Shown: positions 41,216-54,472, counted from the stretch's first letter. The stretch is DNA of 64,000 nucleotides from Cryobacterium ruanii (GCF_004404055.1 NZ_SOHK01000007.1:351588-415587), one strand, 5' to 3'. The notes: generated by a model from the letters alone, not told the origin. A program made the numbers and translations.

Positions 41216-43165
41216 CTAGTCGCGGCGGGTCACCCGGATGGACCCGGTGTCGGTGTGGTCGGCGGGCAGCGGCCTGGCATTGGGAATCTTGCTGCCGAGC
41301 ACCATGGCGACCACGTCGCGGGCGATCGCCTGCGGGGTCAGACCGACCCGCTCGAGAATCTGAGCGCGTGTGCCGTGATCGAGGAACTGGTCTGGCAGGC
41401 CCAGTTCGGTCACCGCCGTGTCAACTCCGGCCTCGCGCAAGTCCTGGCGGATGCGCGTGCCGATACCGCCCACCCGGATACCGTCTTCGATCGTGACGAC
41501 GATGCGGTGGGCAGCCGCGAGGGCGATGATGCTGCGCGGCACCGGAACCACCCAGCGCGGGTCGACGACGGTCGCGCCGATACCCTGCGCTGCGAGACGG
41601 TCGGCCACGTCGAGACCCATCGCCGCCATCGGTCCGACCGTGACGATGAGGACGTCGGCCTGGGTCGCTTCCTGCAACACGTCGACGCCGTCGTCGAGGC
41701 GGCGAATCGCTTCGAACTCCAGCCCGACGCTGCCCTTGGGGAAGCGCAGCACGGTCGGGCCGTCATCGACGACGACGGCCTCGGCCAGTTCTTCACGCAG
41801 ACGTACCGAGTCGCGCGGTGCGGCCAAACGAATGTTCGGCACGACCTGCAAAATGGCGAGGTCCCACATGCCGTGGTGGCTGGGGCCGTCGGGCCCGGTG
41901 ACCCCGGCGCGGTCGAGCACGAAGGTGACGCCGGCATTATGCAGAGCGACGTCCATGAGCACCTGGTCGAAGGCCCGGTTGATGAAGGTCGCATAGAGCG
42001 CGACGACGGGGTGCAGGCCACCGAAAGCGAGCCCGGCCGCGCTCGTGACGGCGTGTTGTTCAGCGATCCCCACGTCGTGCACGCGCGACGGGAACCGTTC
42101 GGCCATCTTGTGCAGCCCGGTCGGTCGCAGCATGGCGGCGGTAATGGCGACGATACGCTCGTTCTCGGTCGCCAGGCGAAGCAGTTCGTCGGCGAACACC
42201 GACGTCCACGATACTGCGCCCGGCTCTTCGACGGATTCGCCGGTTTCGGGGTCGATCTGACCGACCGCGTGGAACTGGTCGGCGACGTCCTGCACGGCCG
42301 GGTCGTAGCCCTTGCCCTTTTGGGTGATGGCGTGCACGATGACCGGCGCACCGTACCCCCTCGCCTGGGCCAGAGCCTCTTCCAACGCGTGTACGTCGTG
42401 CCCGTCGATGGGGCCGATGTACTTGATGTCGAGGTTGGAGTACAGCGCCTCATTGTTGGTGACGCGGGCCAGGAAGCCGTGCATGCCGCCACGCACACCG
42501 CGCCAGACGGCCCGGCCGGGGGCGCCGAGGCGGTCGAACACGTCCTTGCTGGTGAGGTAGGCATCCCGATAGCTGGCCCGGGTTCGGATGGTGTTGAGAA
42601 AACGGGCCATGCCGCCGATGGTCGGTGCGTAGGACCGACCGTTGTCGTTGACCACGATGATGAGCTTGCGCGTATTGTCATCGCTGATGTTGTTGAGGGC
42701 TTCCCAGGTCATGCCGCCGGTGAGGGCGCCGTCGCCGACGACGGCAACGACATGCCGGTCGTTCTGGCCGGTCATCTCGAACGCCCGGGAGATACCGTCG
42801 GCCCAGGACAGCGAGCTCGAGGCGTGCGAGCTTTCGACGATGTCGTGTTCGGATTCGGAGCGCTGCGGGTACCCGGCGAGCCCGTCCAACTGGCGGAGCT
42901 TGCTGAAGTCCTGGCGTCCGGTGAGCAGCTTGTGCACGTAGGACTGGTGACCGGTGTCGAAAACGATCGCGTCGACCGGCGAGTGAAAAACCCGGTGGAT
43001 GGCGATGGTCAGCTCAACGACGCCGAGGTTTGGCCCCAGGTGCCCACCGGTCTTGGAAATCTCCCGCACCAGAAAGGAGCGGATCTCGGCGGCCAACTGA
43101 GGCAGCTGCCCTTTCGAGAGACCATCGAGGTCCCGCGGACCGTGAATCGTCTCCAGAAGGATCAT
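41216..43165 (-). CDS. dxs: 1-deoxy-D-xylulose-5-phosphate synthase (649 aa)
   Basis: First enzyme of the MEP isoprenoid pathway, condensing pyruvate and glyceraldehyde 3-phosphate. It shows the TPP-binding GDGALTGGMTWEALNN (about 150-165) with VVNDNGRSYAPT, the N-terminal GGHLGPNLGVVELT, and the transketolase-type second half (DVGIAEQHAVTSAAGLA, with E-Q-H). Normal length. It lies next to rnd and the fad genes, a neighbourhood known from other actinobacteria. Confidence 0.95.
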   Translation of the reverse strand: MILLETIHGPRDLDGLSKGQLPQLAAEIRSFLVREISKTGGHLGPNLGVVELTIAIHRVFHSPVDAIVFDTGHQSYVHKLLTGRQDFSKLRQLDGLAGYPQRSESEHDIVESSHASSSLSWADGISRAFEMTGQNDRHVVAVVGDGALTGGMTWEALNNISDDNTRKLIIVVNDNGRSYAPTIGGMARFLNTIRTRASYRDAYLTSKDVFDRLGAPGRAVWRGVRGGMHGFLARVTNNEALYSNLDIKYIGPIDGHDVHALEEALAQARGYGAPVIVHAITQKGKGYDPAVQDVADQFHAVGQIDPETGESVEEPGAVSWTSVFADELLRLATENERIVAITAAMLRPTGLHKMAERFPSRVHDVGIAEQHAVTSAAGLAFGGLHPVVALYATFINRAFDQVLMDVALHNAGVTFVLDRAGVTGPDGPSHHGMWDLAILQVVPNIRLAAPRDSVRLREELAEAVVVDDGPTVLRFPKGSVGLEFEAIRRLDDGVDVLQEATQADVLIVTVGPMAAMGLDVADRLAAQGIGATVVDPRWVVPVPRSIIALAAAHRIVVTIEDGIRVGGIGTRIRQDLREAGVDTAVTELGLPDQFLDHGTRAQILERVGLTPQAIARDVVAMVLGSKIPNARPLPADHTDTGSIRVTRRD

Positions 43166-43212
43166 CCGTCACACCTTTCACGTCACTGTTCATCAACACT
43201 CTTCAAAAGCAA

Positions 43213-43253
43213 ACCGGCGCGTAGACCCCAATAGATCGAGTCTACGCGCCGGT
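43213..43253 (-). terminator. acnA terminator
   Basis: A 14-bp perfect stem (ACCGGCGCGTAGAC/GTCTACGCGCCGGT), followed on the minus strand by a T-rich run (TTGCTTTTG), 27 nt after the acnA stop. Confidence 0.8.
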
Positions 43254-43280
43254 GTCGTGCTGGTCGCGCTATGTGCCGGC

Positions 43281-46127
<2,847 letters not shown>

Positions 46128-46339
46128 AATGCCCTCTCCGTTGTGGGAGCCGACGGGAGACCGGCGGCAATCCTCAATTCTTGTGACGGGCACAGCCTCG
46201 TGCCAGCAAGGCAAGCCTAACCAGCGGATGCCGGGGGGCTGTCTTTTTTCATCGAGTTGCACCGGCGAATATTCGCCGCACAACTATCTTGACGTCGAGA
46301 TAACTCTAGCAGTGCGCGCCGGAGCTGGCGACTCGACGG

Positions 46340-47116
46340 TCAGACCGCTTCGGCGGCATCCGCTTTGCGATAAACCGAGCGCACCATGAGCCACGAGACG
46401 ACGAGCAGCGGGGCGTAGAGCGGGATACCCATGAGAAGTTTCATCGACGCAAGCAGCTCGACGTTGTCGGCGAGGTAGAGCGGCAACTGCACGGCGAGGC
46501 GCCCGAGAAAGAGGCCGGTCCAGCACAGCGTGAGAATGGTGAGCACGCGCCGCTTGCTGGCGTCGAGCTTCCAGGCAATGCCGTCGCCCATCAGGAAACC
46601 GACGGCCACGCCGATGAGGGGCCAGCGCACGAGCACCGACAGGAGCAGGGCGGCGCCGTAACCGGCGTTGGTCCAGAGACCAACGAGGAAGAAATCGGAC
46701 GGTTTTCCAGAGAACAGGGCGAGGGCAACGCTGATCGCGGTGCCGACGAGGCCGCCGAGGGCCGGGGTCGTCGTCTGCCTGGTGATCGCGCGCAGGGCCA
46801 CAAAGATCACACCGATCACGAGCGGGGCTACGAGCGATGGCAGCAACGTGCCGATCGGGTCACTCGTCACGTCGGTCGACGGGTCGATCGTGAGCGAGTA
46901 GGTGACCAGAAATACGAGGCCGGGCAGCACGGCTTCGACCAGGCCGCGGATGCCGCCCATCGCCGTCAGCAGTGCCTGGCCACTGATCGGCTCCCCTTCG
47001 GTCGCCGCACCGAACCCGGCGCGGCGAGCCGCCCCGGCCATCGAGTCGGCGAACAGGTCGGACGCCTTCGGCGGCACGGGGGCTGGTTCGTCCGGCTTCG
47101 GATTGGTGTCACTCAT
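46340..47116 (-). CDS. DUF3159 membrane protein (258 aa)
   Basis: An actinobacterial DUF3159 protein with about five or six membrane helices. The core reads GGIRGLVEAVLPGLVFLVTY, then LVAPLVIGVIFVALR, and later GYGAALLLSVLVRWPLIGVAVGFL-like segments. Function unknown. Follows DUF3710 with a 7-nt gap, in the cluster DUF3159-DUF3710-dut read on the minus strand. Confidence 0.85.
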   Translation of the reverse strand: MSDTNPKPDEPAPVPPKASDLFADSMAGAARRAGFGAATEGEPISGQALLTAMGGIRGLVEAVLPGLVFLVTYSLTIDPSTDVTSDPIGTLLPSLVAPLVIGVIFVALRAITRQTTTPALGGLVGTAISVALALFSGKPSDFFLVGLWTNAGYGAALLLSVLVRWPLIGVAVGFLMGDGIAWKLDASKRRVLTILTLCWTGLFLGRLAVQLPLYLADNVELLASMKLLMGIPLYAPLLVVSWLMVRSVYRKADAAEAV

Positions 47117-47123
47117 GGCCTGG

Positions 47124-47753
47124 TCAGACTGCGGTGGTCTCGGTCGCGCCGGCCGGGGTGGCCGGCATACGCAGCGGAATCAGGTCCCGCGGCGGCATCG
47201 GGGTCGATCCTCGTACGACCACGATGCTGCGGAACAGGTCTTCGATCTGGGCCGCGGCGTCGGGGTCGATGGCGCCCTCGCCGGCGATCACTCCGCGCAG
47301 AAACCACCGTGGACCGTCGACGCCGATGAAGCGGGCGAGGCGGGTGACGCCGCCGGCTTCCTGCCCGGCGGCGACGGGAATCTCAGCGACGAGTTCGGGG
47401 CCGAACGGGCCTTCCCGCGGGGTCGTGGTGCCACCCTGCTTGCCGATCTGGTCGGCTATCTGATCGCGAATCTCGTGCCACAGGCCGCTCGAACGCGGTG
47501 CGGCGAACGGCTGCACCTGCAGGGTCGAACCGGCGAAGTCCAGGCCGATGGCCACGACCCGCTTGCTGCCCTCTTCGATTTCGAGGCGCAGATGCAGTCC
47601 TTCGCGCGGGAGGATCTTGATGCCGCCGAGATCGACGTACGGACGCACCGGATTGGCCTCTGACTCGTCGAGCGGGCCCTCAATCTCGCGGTCGTCAGGC
47701 GCCGACTTGGGCATCGGTTCGGGGGTCTCCCCCGGGTTTGTGAGGTCACTCAC
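47124..47753 (-). CDS. DUF3710 protein (209 aa)
   Basis: Matches DUF3710: YVDLGGIKILPREGLHLRLE, then RVVAIGLDFAGSTLQVQPFAAPRS, GLWHEIRDQIADQI, and FIGVDGPRWFLRGVI. Soluble and unique to actinobacteria; role unknown. Its ATG overlaps the dut stop by 4 nt, so it is co-translated with dut. Confidence 0.86.
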   Translation of the reverse strand: MSDLTNPGETPEPMPKSAPDDREIEGPLDESEANPVRPYVDLGGIKILPREGLHLRLEIEEGSKRVVAIGLDFAGSTLQVQPFAAPRSSGLWHEIRDQIADQIGKQGGTTTPREGPFGPELVAEIPVAAGQEAGGVTRLARFIGVDGPRWFLRGVIAGEGAIDPDAAAQIEDLFRSIVVVRGSTPMPPRDLIPLRMPATPAGATETTAV

Positions 47754-48247
47754 TGCATGTCTCCTGTCTGCGGGGCGGTTCGGCCCGGCACTGGTGCGCT
47801 GTCTGTTGTCGAGGCTTGCACCCCGGTCGAACCGAAACCACCCTCGCCGCGCTGGCTGCCGGGCAACCTGTCGACGGCGATGAACGTGGCGCGGGCGACG
47901 GGCATCACGAGGAGTTGGGCGATGCGGTCGCCGACGGCGATCGTGAACGGCTCGGTCAGGTCGGTGTTCAGCAGGGCCACCTTGATTTCGCCGCGGTAGC
48001 CGGCATCCACTGTTCCGGGAGCGTTCACGATGGTGATGCCGTGCTTGACGGCGAGGCCGCTCCGCGGAACGACGAACGCCGCAAAACCGTCGGGGAGGGC
48101 GATCGACACGCCGGTACCGACAAGTGCACGGGTTCCCGGGGCAAGCACGAGCGCCTCGGCCGCGTGCAGGTCAGCCCCGGCATCGCCGGGGTGTGCGTAA
48201 TTCGGGAGGATGGATGCCTGGATCAGGACTTCGACGCTTTCTGCCAC
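47750..48247 (-). CDS. dut: dUTP diphosphatase (165 aa)
   Basis: Trimeric dUTPase with the five motifs: HPGDAGADL (I), VPRSGLAVKHG (II), NAPGTVDAGYRGEI (III), GDRIAQLLVMPV (IV) and the C-terminal GEGGFGSTG (V). Hydrolyses dUTP, keeping uracil out of DNA and supplying dUMP. The C-terminal tail after motif V is about 20 residues longer than minimal. First gene of the dut-DUF3710-DUF3159 operon. Confidence 0.94.
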   Translation of the reverse strand: MAESVEVLIQASILPNYAHPGDAGADLHAAEALVLAPGTRALVGTGVSIALPDGFAAFVVPRSGLAVKHGITIVNAPGTVDAGYRGEIKVALLNTDLTEPFTIAVGDRIAQLLVMPVARATFIAVDRLPGSQRGEGGFGSTGVQASTTDSAPVPGRTAPQTGDMQ

Positions 48248-48285
48248 GTGTCGAGGGTAGTGCAGATATCTGATCGAATAGAGCC

Positions 48286-48738
48286 ATGCCTGATTACCGT
48301 GAAAAACTGTGGCCCAACGCCTGGGCCTTCATCGTCACCGCCCTGGTGATACCGGCGAGCATTCTTGTGCTTGTGCCCATCTCCCTGTTCGCCGGCATCG
48401 TCACGGCCGCCGTTCTCTACGGCGGCTGCGTGCTGCTGCTCGTGCTGGCGGCGCCGGTTGTGCGCGTGCGGAACGGCGAATTGATCGCCGGGCCCGCCAC
48501 GATCTCCACCGGACTGCTCGGAGAAGCGACGGCTTTCGAGAAATCCGAAGCCACCCAGGAGCGCGGGCCCAGGCTGGACGCCCGGGCCTGGCTGCTCATT
48601 CGTGGCTGGGTCGACCCGGTCGTGCGCGTACCCATCATGGATGCGACCGACCCGGCGCCGTACTGGATAATCTCCAGCAGGCACCCAACACAGTTGGCCG
48701 CCGCGATCAATGAATCGCGAACGGCCAACGTGGGGTAA
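48286..48738 (+). CDS. DUF3093 membrane protein (150 aa)
   Basis: Two N-terminal membrane helices (AFIVTALVIPASILVLVPIS and ILYGG-like TAAVLYGGCVLLLVLAAPV) are followed by a soluble PH-like domain with the DUF3093 marks VRNGELIAGPA, ARAWLLIRGWV and PYWIISSRHP. Divergent from dut. Function unknown. The position opposite dut is conserved in many actinobacteria, as far as I recall. Confidence 0.85.
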   Translation: MPDYREKLWPNAWAFIVTALVIPASILVLVPISLFAGIVTAAVLYGGCVLLLVLAAPVVRVRNGELIAGPATISTGLLGEATAFEKSEATQERGPRLDARAWLLIRGWVDPVVRVPIMDATDPAPYWIISSRHPTQLAAAINESRTANVG

Positions 48739-48763
48739 TTCGGGTCGAGCTGAGTGCGTAGAT

Positions 48764-49057
48764 CTAGGAGTCGCACTCCAGGCAAACTGTGCCGAGCTTG
48801 GTTTCGTGGCCCATCTGCGAGCGGTGCTTCACCAGGAAGCAATTCACGCAGGTGAACTCGTCGGCCTGCGCGGGCAGAACGACGACATCGAGGTCCAGGT
48901 CGGACAGGTCGGCGCCCGGAAGGTCGAACCCACCGGGGTTGTCGGAGTCGTCGACATCAACGCTGCCGGACATCTTGTCTGGCACGCGTTCCTTGAGGGC
49001 CTCGATCGACTCAGAGTCGTCTTCAGTCTTTCGGGGTGCGTCGTAATCGGTTGCCAT
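48764..49057 (-). CDS. DUF4193 zinc-ribbon protein (97 aa)
   Basis: MATDYDAPRKTEDD is the typical start (ATG 49057, two codons inside the longer frame). An acidic middle is followed by a C-terminal zinc site CVNCFLVKH and CLECD. DUF4193 proteins are universal in actinobacteria; function unknown. Confidence 0.87.
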   Translation of the reverse strand: MATDYDAPRKTEDDSESIEALKERVPDKMSGSVDVDDSDNPGGFDLPGADLSDLDLDVVVLPAQADEFTCVNCFLVKHRSQMGHETKLGTVCLECDS

Positions 49058-49257
49058 GCCCATCCATTTCAGTTACGCCGATAAACGAAATCGGCGGGCA
49101 CAGTTTCCAACAATCCGGACGGAATAGCAAACCGTCCGCCAACCTATTTATTCGGACACGAAGAAACAACTTGCGGCACGCCCGGCGTATTCCCGCAAAA
49201 AAGCATCAACTCATGGCAGTCTTGCAACCAACGGTAATCGCGAGAGGGCTTGTCTTC

Positions 49258-50442
49258 ATGCAGGAATTGAAGGTTATTGGGGTTGAGAACGGAGCGCTGC
49301 TCGCAGCGTCCGAAGATGGCGACCGATATCGCATCGCCATCGACGAAGTTCTCCAGTCCCGGCTTCGCCAAACCCAGACAGAACGCACGAACGCCCCGAA
49401 GCTCTCCCCGCGGGAGGTTCAGGCGCACATTCGATCCGGCATGTCCGCAGAGGATGTCGCCGCGGTCACCGGTGCATCGCTCGAGTACGTGCGCCGCTTC
49501 GAGGGCCCAGTCGTGGCCGAGCGGGAATACATCGTGTCGTCGGCACTGAGCGTTCCTGTGCACACCGCCATAGACCCCGACCCGATCGACGAGAACGTCA
49601 ATTTCGGCAGCGTCATTCGGGAGCGCCTCGCCTCACTTGGTGCGACGGGTGAACGCTGGGCGAGTTGGAAAGAGCCCGGGGGCGGCTGGATCGTGAAGTT
49701 GTCGTTCACCGCCGACGAGATCGATCATGACGCACGCTGGGGTTTCGAACCGAAAAAGAACTCTCTGTCGCCGATCGGCAGCGAAGCCGTAGCCCTGTCG
49801 CAGCAGGGTGAGCTCAAGGGTTCTCTGATACCGCGTCTGCGCGCGGTCGGCTCGGAGACGAGCACCGCCGACGTGTCGCGCTTCGACAGTAATGCCTTCA
49901 ACTTCAAGGAATCCCTCGCCGACGAAATTCTGAACGACACCAGCCCGAACCTCGAAGCTGTTCCCTACTCCCGCTCGCTCAGCCGGGACGATGCGGTGTC
50001 GAAAGCGGCGATCAAGCGCGCCGCCGAGCCGGCCTCGAATATGAGTGAGACCGCCGACCTCCTGGAATCGCTGCGCCGCCGGCGCGGTGAACGCGAGGCA
50101 GCATCGAACGGAGATGCTGCGGCAGCCAAGCCGACGGCATCCGCTTCAGTGCAGCACCCCGCGCAACACCCCGTGCAACACCCCGTGCTGCCGGCTGCCC
50201 CACAACCGGCAGCAGCGCTGCGGCCGCGGCGAGCAGCTCCGACGGATTCAGCGGTCACCGATGCGTCCAGTGCGGCGCCGGCCACCACGCCGGAGCCCAC
50301 CGGAAATGCCTGGGCAAATCAGGCTGCCCGGGCGCAGGAACGCACCAATCACGGACGCACGACGCCCAAGCGCGGTCGGGCATCGATGCCGAGCTGGGAC
50401 GAGATCGTGTTCGGTGCCCGCACCGACGACGACCTCGGCTAG
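49258..50442 (+). CDS. sepH: Septation protein SepH (394 aa)
   Basis: The N-terminal DUF3071 domain (MQELKVIGVENGALLAASEDG, cut here after the first 19 residues) carries a helix-turn-helix (LSPREVQAHIRSGMSAEDVA). A long Pro/Ala-rich linker with HPAQHPVQHPV repeats follows, and the conserved C-terminal motif (MPSWDEIVFG). In Streptomyces and Mycobacterium, SepH stimulates FtsZ assembly at division. ATG 49258 follows AGAGGGCTTGTCTTC, and the longer frame has no support. Confidence 0.86.
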   Translation: MQELKVIGVENGALLAASEDGDRYRIAIDEVLQSRLRQTQTERTNAPKLSPREVQAHIRSGMSAEDVAAVTGASLEYVRRFEGPVVAEREYIVSSALSVPVHTAIDPDPIDENVNFGSVIRERLASLGATGERWASWKEPGGGWIVKLSFTADEIDHDARWGFEPKKNSLSPIGSEAVALSQQGELKGSLIPRLRAVGSETSTADVSRFDSNAFNFKESLADEILNDTSPNLEAVPYSRSLSRDDAVSKAAIKRAAEPASNMSETADLLESLRRRRGEREAASNGDAAAAKPTASASVQHPAQHPVQHPVLPAAPQPAAALRPRRAAPTDSAVTDASSAAPATTPEPTGNAWANQAARAQERTNHGRTTPKRGRASMPSWDEIVFGARTDDDLG

Positions 50443-51194
50443 CGGGCCAGCCAAGCGTAGCGACGCTGCGGGCGGCCGGCCTGTCGACCGAGGGGCAGCG
50501 TGGCTACCACACGATCGCCCACCTCGCCCTGACCGGCACCCTGTGCTGGGGCCGGCAGGTCGGCACTCAGCAGGGCCTGGTGTTGGTCGATAAATGGGTG
50601 CTGAACCCGCGCCGGCTCGAGCGCGACGACGCGCTCGGCGAGTTCGTGTACCGCTATTTTCGCGGCCACGGGCCAGCGACACTGGTCGATTTCGCCTGGT
50701 GGTCGCAGCTCACGGTCGCCGACGCGAAAATCGGGCTGGCCGTGGCCCGAAGCAGGCTCACCGAGGTGCGGGTCGATTGTGCGGCGTATTTCCTGGCCGC
50801 CGAAACAGCGGATGCCGCCCTGGTACCGACGAGGCCGCGCCAACGCACGCCCGTTCTCGCGCTGCCCGGGTTTGACGAGTACCTGCTTGGGTATCGCGAT
50901 CGAAGCTTCGTGATCTCCGGCGTGGATATCGTGCGGGTCGCACCCGGGCTGAACGGCATATTCCTGCCCCTCGTGGTCACGAACGGCCGCATCGTCGGCA
51001 CCTGGCGCAAGAAGACCACGGCGTCGGGAGTCACCGACGAGGCCGCACTGTTCGAAGACCCCACAACGGCGGCAGCCCGGACGCGAGCCGGGAAAGCCCG
51101 GCGCGGCTTCGATCGGGCCGTGCAGGACTACGCCCGGTTTGTCGGCGTGCCGTATCGACAGACGGAGAAACCGGCCGCGCCGGCATCCGTTTGA
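50439..51194 (+). pseudogene. 5'-truncated winged-helix DNA-binding (HTH_42) gene
   Basis: The frame is open from within the end of sepH and reads LRAAGLSTEGQRGYHTIAHL, then LVLVDKW, FVYRYFRGHGPATLVDFAWW and LPGFDEYLLGYRDRS, the C-terminal two-thirds of HTH_42 proteins. The first ~150 residues of the family are missing and replaced by sepH. A GTG at 50580 could still start a 204-aa product, but it would lack the wing domain. Probably a remnant left by a deletion. Confidence 0.65.
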
Positions 51195-51220
51195 CCCCCA
51201 GCGCGGGTTAGCCTTGACCA

Positions 51221-52264
51221 GTGATCCTAACCTCGGCCCTGCGCATCTCCACACGACTTCCGGTGCTGCACGTCGTCAAAATGGCCGTTGCCGTGGCCCT
51301 GGCCTGGCTGGCCTCACAGTTGCTGCTGCCGAGTGAGCTGCCGATCTTCGCCGCGATCGCCGCCCTGCTCGTCGTGCAGCCCAGCGTAAACCAGACCCTC
51401 GGGCGCGCGATCGAACGCACCGCGGGGGTCATCGGGGGTGTCCTTATTGCCTCGACGATCGGATTCTTCCTCGGCCAGTCCAGCTGGGTGGTGCTCGGCA
51501 CGATCGTGGTGAGCATCCTCGTGGCGTGGGCGCTGCGCCTGTCCCCGGTGTCGGCGAGCCAGATTCCGATCAGCGCCATGCTCGTGCTCGCCCTCGGAGC
51601 CACGACGCCCGGGTACGCTCTCGACCGCATCTTCGAGACGTTCATCGGCGCGGGGATCGCCCTGGTCATCAACGCGCTCATCGTTCCCCCAGTGCTGATC
51701 GCGCCGGCGCGGGACGCAGTGGGCTTGCTGGCGCGTGAGTTGGCCGACACCTTCGACCGCATCGCACGGGCGCTGCGCACCCCGCAGAGCCCGATCGACC
51801 TGATGGAGCTCATGATCAAAGCCCGCCTGCTGCGCCCCATGCTCGCGTCGGTGGAGAAGGCCATCGTGCAGGCGGAGGAGAGCCTCATGCTCAACCCGCG
51901 CAAGGCCCGACTGCGCATGGCACTCGACGCCGACCACGACATGATCGAACGGCTGCCGACGCTCGTCACCCGCGCCATCGGCATGACCCGGGCCCTGCAC
52001 GACCACTATGACGTGTCCCTGCAGTACGAGCCGAGCGTGCAGGCCTTCTCCCGGGAACTCGCCCGGGCCGCCCACGACCTGGCACTGCTGGCCCGCGAGG
52101 CGGGCGACCCCACGGTCGTCCCTGAGCCACCGGCCGCCGACGTATTAGCCCTGACCGCGCCGCTGCGCATCGTTACGCCGCACCCGGACCACTGGATTTT
52201 GATCGGCTCCCTCATGGAAGACCTGCGCCGGGTGCGCGAGGAAATCGTGGGCGACCGCGCCTGA
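51221..52264 (+). CDS. FUSC/aromatic-acid-exporter-like membrane protein (347 aa)
   Basis: The N-terminal half has about five or six membrane helices (LHVVKMAVAVALAWLASQLL, FAAIAALLVVQPSVNQTLG, then a third pair near 65-105), typical of FUSC/ArAE proteins. A cytoplasmic helical domain follows (DLMELMIKARLLRPMLASVEKAI). Probably exports small aromatic or organic acids. The GTG is leaderless: TAGCCT (51209-51214) ends six bases before it. Confidence 0.76.
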   Translation: MILTSALRISTRLPVLHVVKMAVAVALAWLASQLLLPSELPIFAAIAALLVVQPSVNQTLGRAIERTAGVIGGVLIASTIGFFLGQSSWVVLGTIVVSILVAWALRLSPVSASQIPISAMLVLALGATTPGYALDRIFETFIGAGIALVINALIVPPVLIAPARDAVGLLARELADTFDRIARALRTPQSPIDLMELMIKARLLRPMLASVEKAIVQAEESLMLNPRKARLRMALDADHDMIERLPTLVTRAIGMTRALHDHYDVSLQYEPSVQAFSRELARAAHDLALLAREAGDPTVVPEPPAADVLALTAPLRIVTPHPDHWILIGSLMEDLRRVREEIVGDRA

Positions 52265-52265
52265 G

Positions 52266-53012
52266 CTAGAGCACCTTGGAGAGGAAGTCCTGGGTGCGTT
52301 CCTGCTGTGGGTTGCCAAACAGCTCGGCCGGGGTGCCCTCTTCGACGATGAGCCCGTCGGCCATGAAGATGACCCGGTCGGCGACCTCGCGAGCGAAACC
52401 CATCTCGTGGGTGACGACGACCATGGTCATGCCATCGGCAGCGAGATCGCGAATGACCTGCAGCACTTCGCCGACCATCTCCGGATCGAGGGCGCTCGTG
52501 GCCTCGTCGAATAGCATGATGTCGGGGTTCACCGCCAGCGACCGGGCGATGGCGACGCGCTGCTTCTGACCGCCGGAGAGCTGGGCGGGGCGGGCATCCG
52601 CTTTGTCGGCGAGGCCCACCCGGTCGAGCAGTTTGACGGCGGTGGCGCGGGCATCCGCCTTGGATTCCTTCTTCAACTCAACCGGAGCCAACATGATGTT
52701 CTGCAACACCGTCATGTGCGGAAACAGGTTGAAGTGCTGAAAAACCATGCCGATGTGCTGCCGCACCTCGTTGAGGTCGACGGTCTTGTCGCCGAGGTTG
52801 AAGCCGTCGACGATGACCGTGCCGGCGCTGAGCTCGTCGAGCTTGTTCAGGCAGCGCAGAAAGGTGGACTTGCCTGAGCCGGACGGGCCGATGACACAGA
52901 CGACCTCGCCCTCCATGATCTCGACATTGAGGCCTTTGAGTACCTCGTTGGAGCCGAACGACTTGCGTAACCCCTTGACGCTGACTTTACTGTCGACACT
53001 GGTCTTGCTCAT
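52266..53012 (-). CDS. Polar amino-acid ABC transporter ATPase (248 aa)
   Basis: Walker [10 protein letters not shown] (43-51), signature [15 protein letters not shown], Walker [11 protein letters not shown] and switch HEMGFAREV place it in the GlnQ/HisP group that powers amino-acid import. It overlaps the fused permease gene by 4 nt (ATGA). A specific substrate cannot be assigned; glutamine, glutamate and other polar amino acids are typical. Confidence 0.9.
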   Translation of the reverse strand: MSKTSVDSKVSVKGLRKSFGSNEVLKGLNVEIMEGEVVCVIGPSGSGKSTFLRCLNKLDELSAGTVIVDGFNLGDKTVDLNEVRQHIGMVFQHFNLFPHMTVLQNIMLAPVELKKESKADARATAVKLLDRVGLADKADARPAQLSGGQKQRVAIARSLAVNPDIMLFDEATSALDPEMVGEVLQVIRDLAADGMTMVVVTHEMGFAREVADRVIFMADGLIVEEGTPAELFGNPQQERTQDFLSKVL

Positions 53013-54472
53013 TTGTTGAACCTCTTGTCAAGCTTGTTGGAGAGCATGGTGAGCAGGTTGATGACGATGAAGTACAGCGCGGCAACTATCAGCAGGGTCT
53101 CACCGGTGCGAAAGTTCGAGGCGTAAATCTGCTGGCCCTGATAGGTGAGCTCGGCGAAGCCGATCACGGCCAGCAGTGACGTGTCTTTCAGGGTCATCAC
53201 AAATTGGTTGATGAACGATGGCGTCATGATTTTCACGGCCTGCGGCAGAACCACGCGGCGCATGGTCGTGGCGTAACCGAGGCCGAGGCTGCGGCCGGCC
53301 TCGGTCTGGCCCGGGTCGACCGACTGAATACCACCGCGCACGATCTCGGTCATGTAGGCACCGGCGTTGAGGCTCAGGGTGAGTACACCCGCAGTGAGCA
53401 CGTCGATCGACTGCCCGGTGAGTTGTGGCAGCCCGAAGTAGAAGAAAAAGGCTTGCACGAGCAGCGGAGTTCCGCGAAAAATGCTGACGTAGGCGCTGGC
53501 TATGCCGCGCAGCACGCGGCTCTCGGAGACCTTGAAGAAGCCGAACATCACGCCGAGTACCAGGGCGATGAGAATCGACAGCCCGGTCGCCAGCAGAGTT
53601 AGGCCGAGACCCTTCATGAGCGCCGGCAGGCTGTCGCTCAGCAGGCCGAAGAAGCTCGTATCGTTGGACGTCGCTGGGGCATCGAGGTATTTGTCGAGAA
53701 TGTCCTGGTATTCGCCGCCGCTCTTCAGCTCGGCCAGGCCAGTGTTGAACGCGGCGAGCAGTTCGGGGTTCTGGCCCTTGTTGACAGCGAAACCGTAGGA
53801 GCTGCCCTGTTCCTTCTCCGTCACGGACTTGAGGCCGTTGTTCTGGTTTATGCCGTAGGCGAGAACCGGATAGTCGTCGAAGACCGCGACGGAGTTGCCG
53901 GCCTTGACGTCGTCGTACATCGTGGCCGAATCGGCGAGGGCCTTGACGGTGAAGTGGTATTCGTCCTTGATCGAGTTGGCGAAGGTCTCTCCCTCACTGC
54001 CCCGTTTGGCGACGACGGTTTCGCCGTCCAGGTCGGAGTATCCGGTGATTTCGGTGTTGTCTTCGGCGACGGCCATCTGCACGCCGGAGTCGAAGTACGG
54101 GTCGGAGAAGTCGAAGATGAGCTCACGCTCATCGGTGATCGACATGCCGGCGATGACGCCGTCAACCTGGTTGGACTGCAGGGCTTGCAGCGCCGCGTCG
54201 AAGCCGAGGGACTTGATCTCCACGGAGAAACCCTGGTTCTCGGCTATATCGCGAATAAGGTCCATGTCGATGCCAGTCAGTTCACCGTCTTCGCGATACT
54301 CAAACGGCGCAAAGGTGGTGTCGGTGCCGATGACGTACGTTTCGCCGGTGACAGCGGCGCTGGGCTGCCTGGCTGCTGCGGCATTGACGCCGACAAAGCC
54401 TCCGGCGAGGGCCAGCAGCGCCGTGACGGCGACCGTGAATTTGCCCGCCCGGAACGTAACTATATTGCGCAA
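53009..54472 (-). CDS. Fused amino-acid binding protein-permease (487 aa)
   Basis: A single chain carries a signal/anchor segment ([16 protein letters not shown]), a family-3 solute-binding domain ([20 protein letters not shown], then [19 protein letters not shown]; about 45-260), and a permease with about four membrane helices and the EAA loop [20 protein letters not shown]. The binding domain would thus be tethered to the channel. With the ATPase downstream it forms a full importer. The TTG start at 54472 has a weak Shine-Dalgarno sequence and is uncertain. Confidence 0.88.
   Translation of the reverse strand: MRNIVTFRAGKFTVAVTALLALAGGFVGVNAAAARQPSAAVTGETYVIGTDTTFAPFEYREDGELTGIDMDLIRDIAENQGFSVEIKSLGFDAALQALQSNQVDGVIAGMSITDERELIFDFSDPYFDSGVQMAVAEDNTEITGYSDLDGETVVAKRGSEGETFANSIKDEYHFTVKALADSATMYDDVKAGNSVAVFDDYPVLAYGINQNNGLKSVTEKEQGSSYGFAVNKGQNPELLAAFNTGLAELKSGGEYQDILDKYLDAPATSNDTSFFGLLSDSLPALMKGLGLTLLATGLSILIALVLGVMFGFFKVSESRVLRGIASAYVSIFRGTPLLVQAFFFYFGLPQLTGQSIDVLTAGVLTLSLNAGAYMTEIVRGGIQSVDPGQTEAGRSLGLGYATTMRRVVLPQAVKIMTPSFINQFVMTLKDTSLLAVIGFAELTYQGQQIYASNFRTGETLLIVAALYFIVINLLTMLSNKLDKRFNK

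Noticed and set aside
41201..43234. 677-aa plus-strand frame opposite dxs
   Set aside because: Shadow of a clear dxs gene, with no family features of its own.
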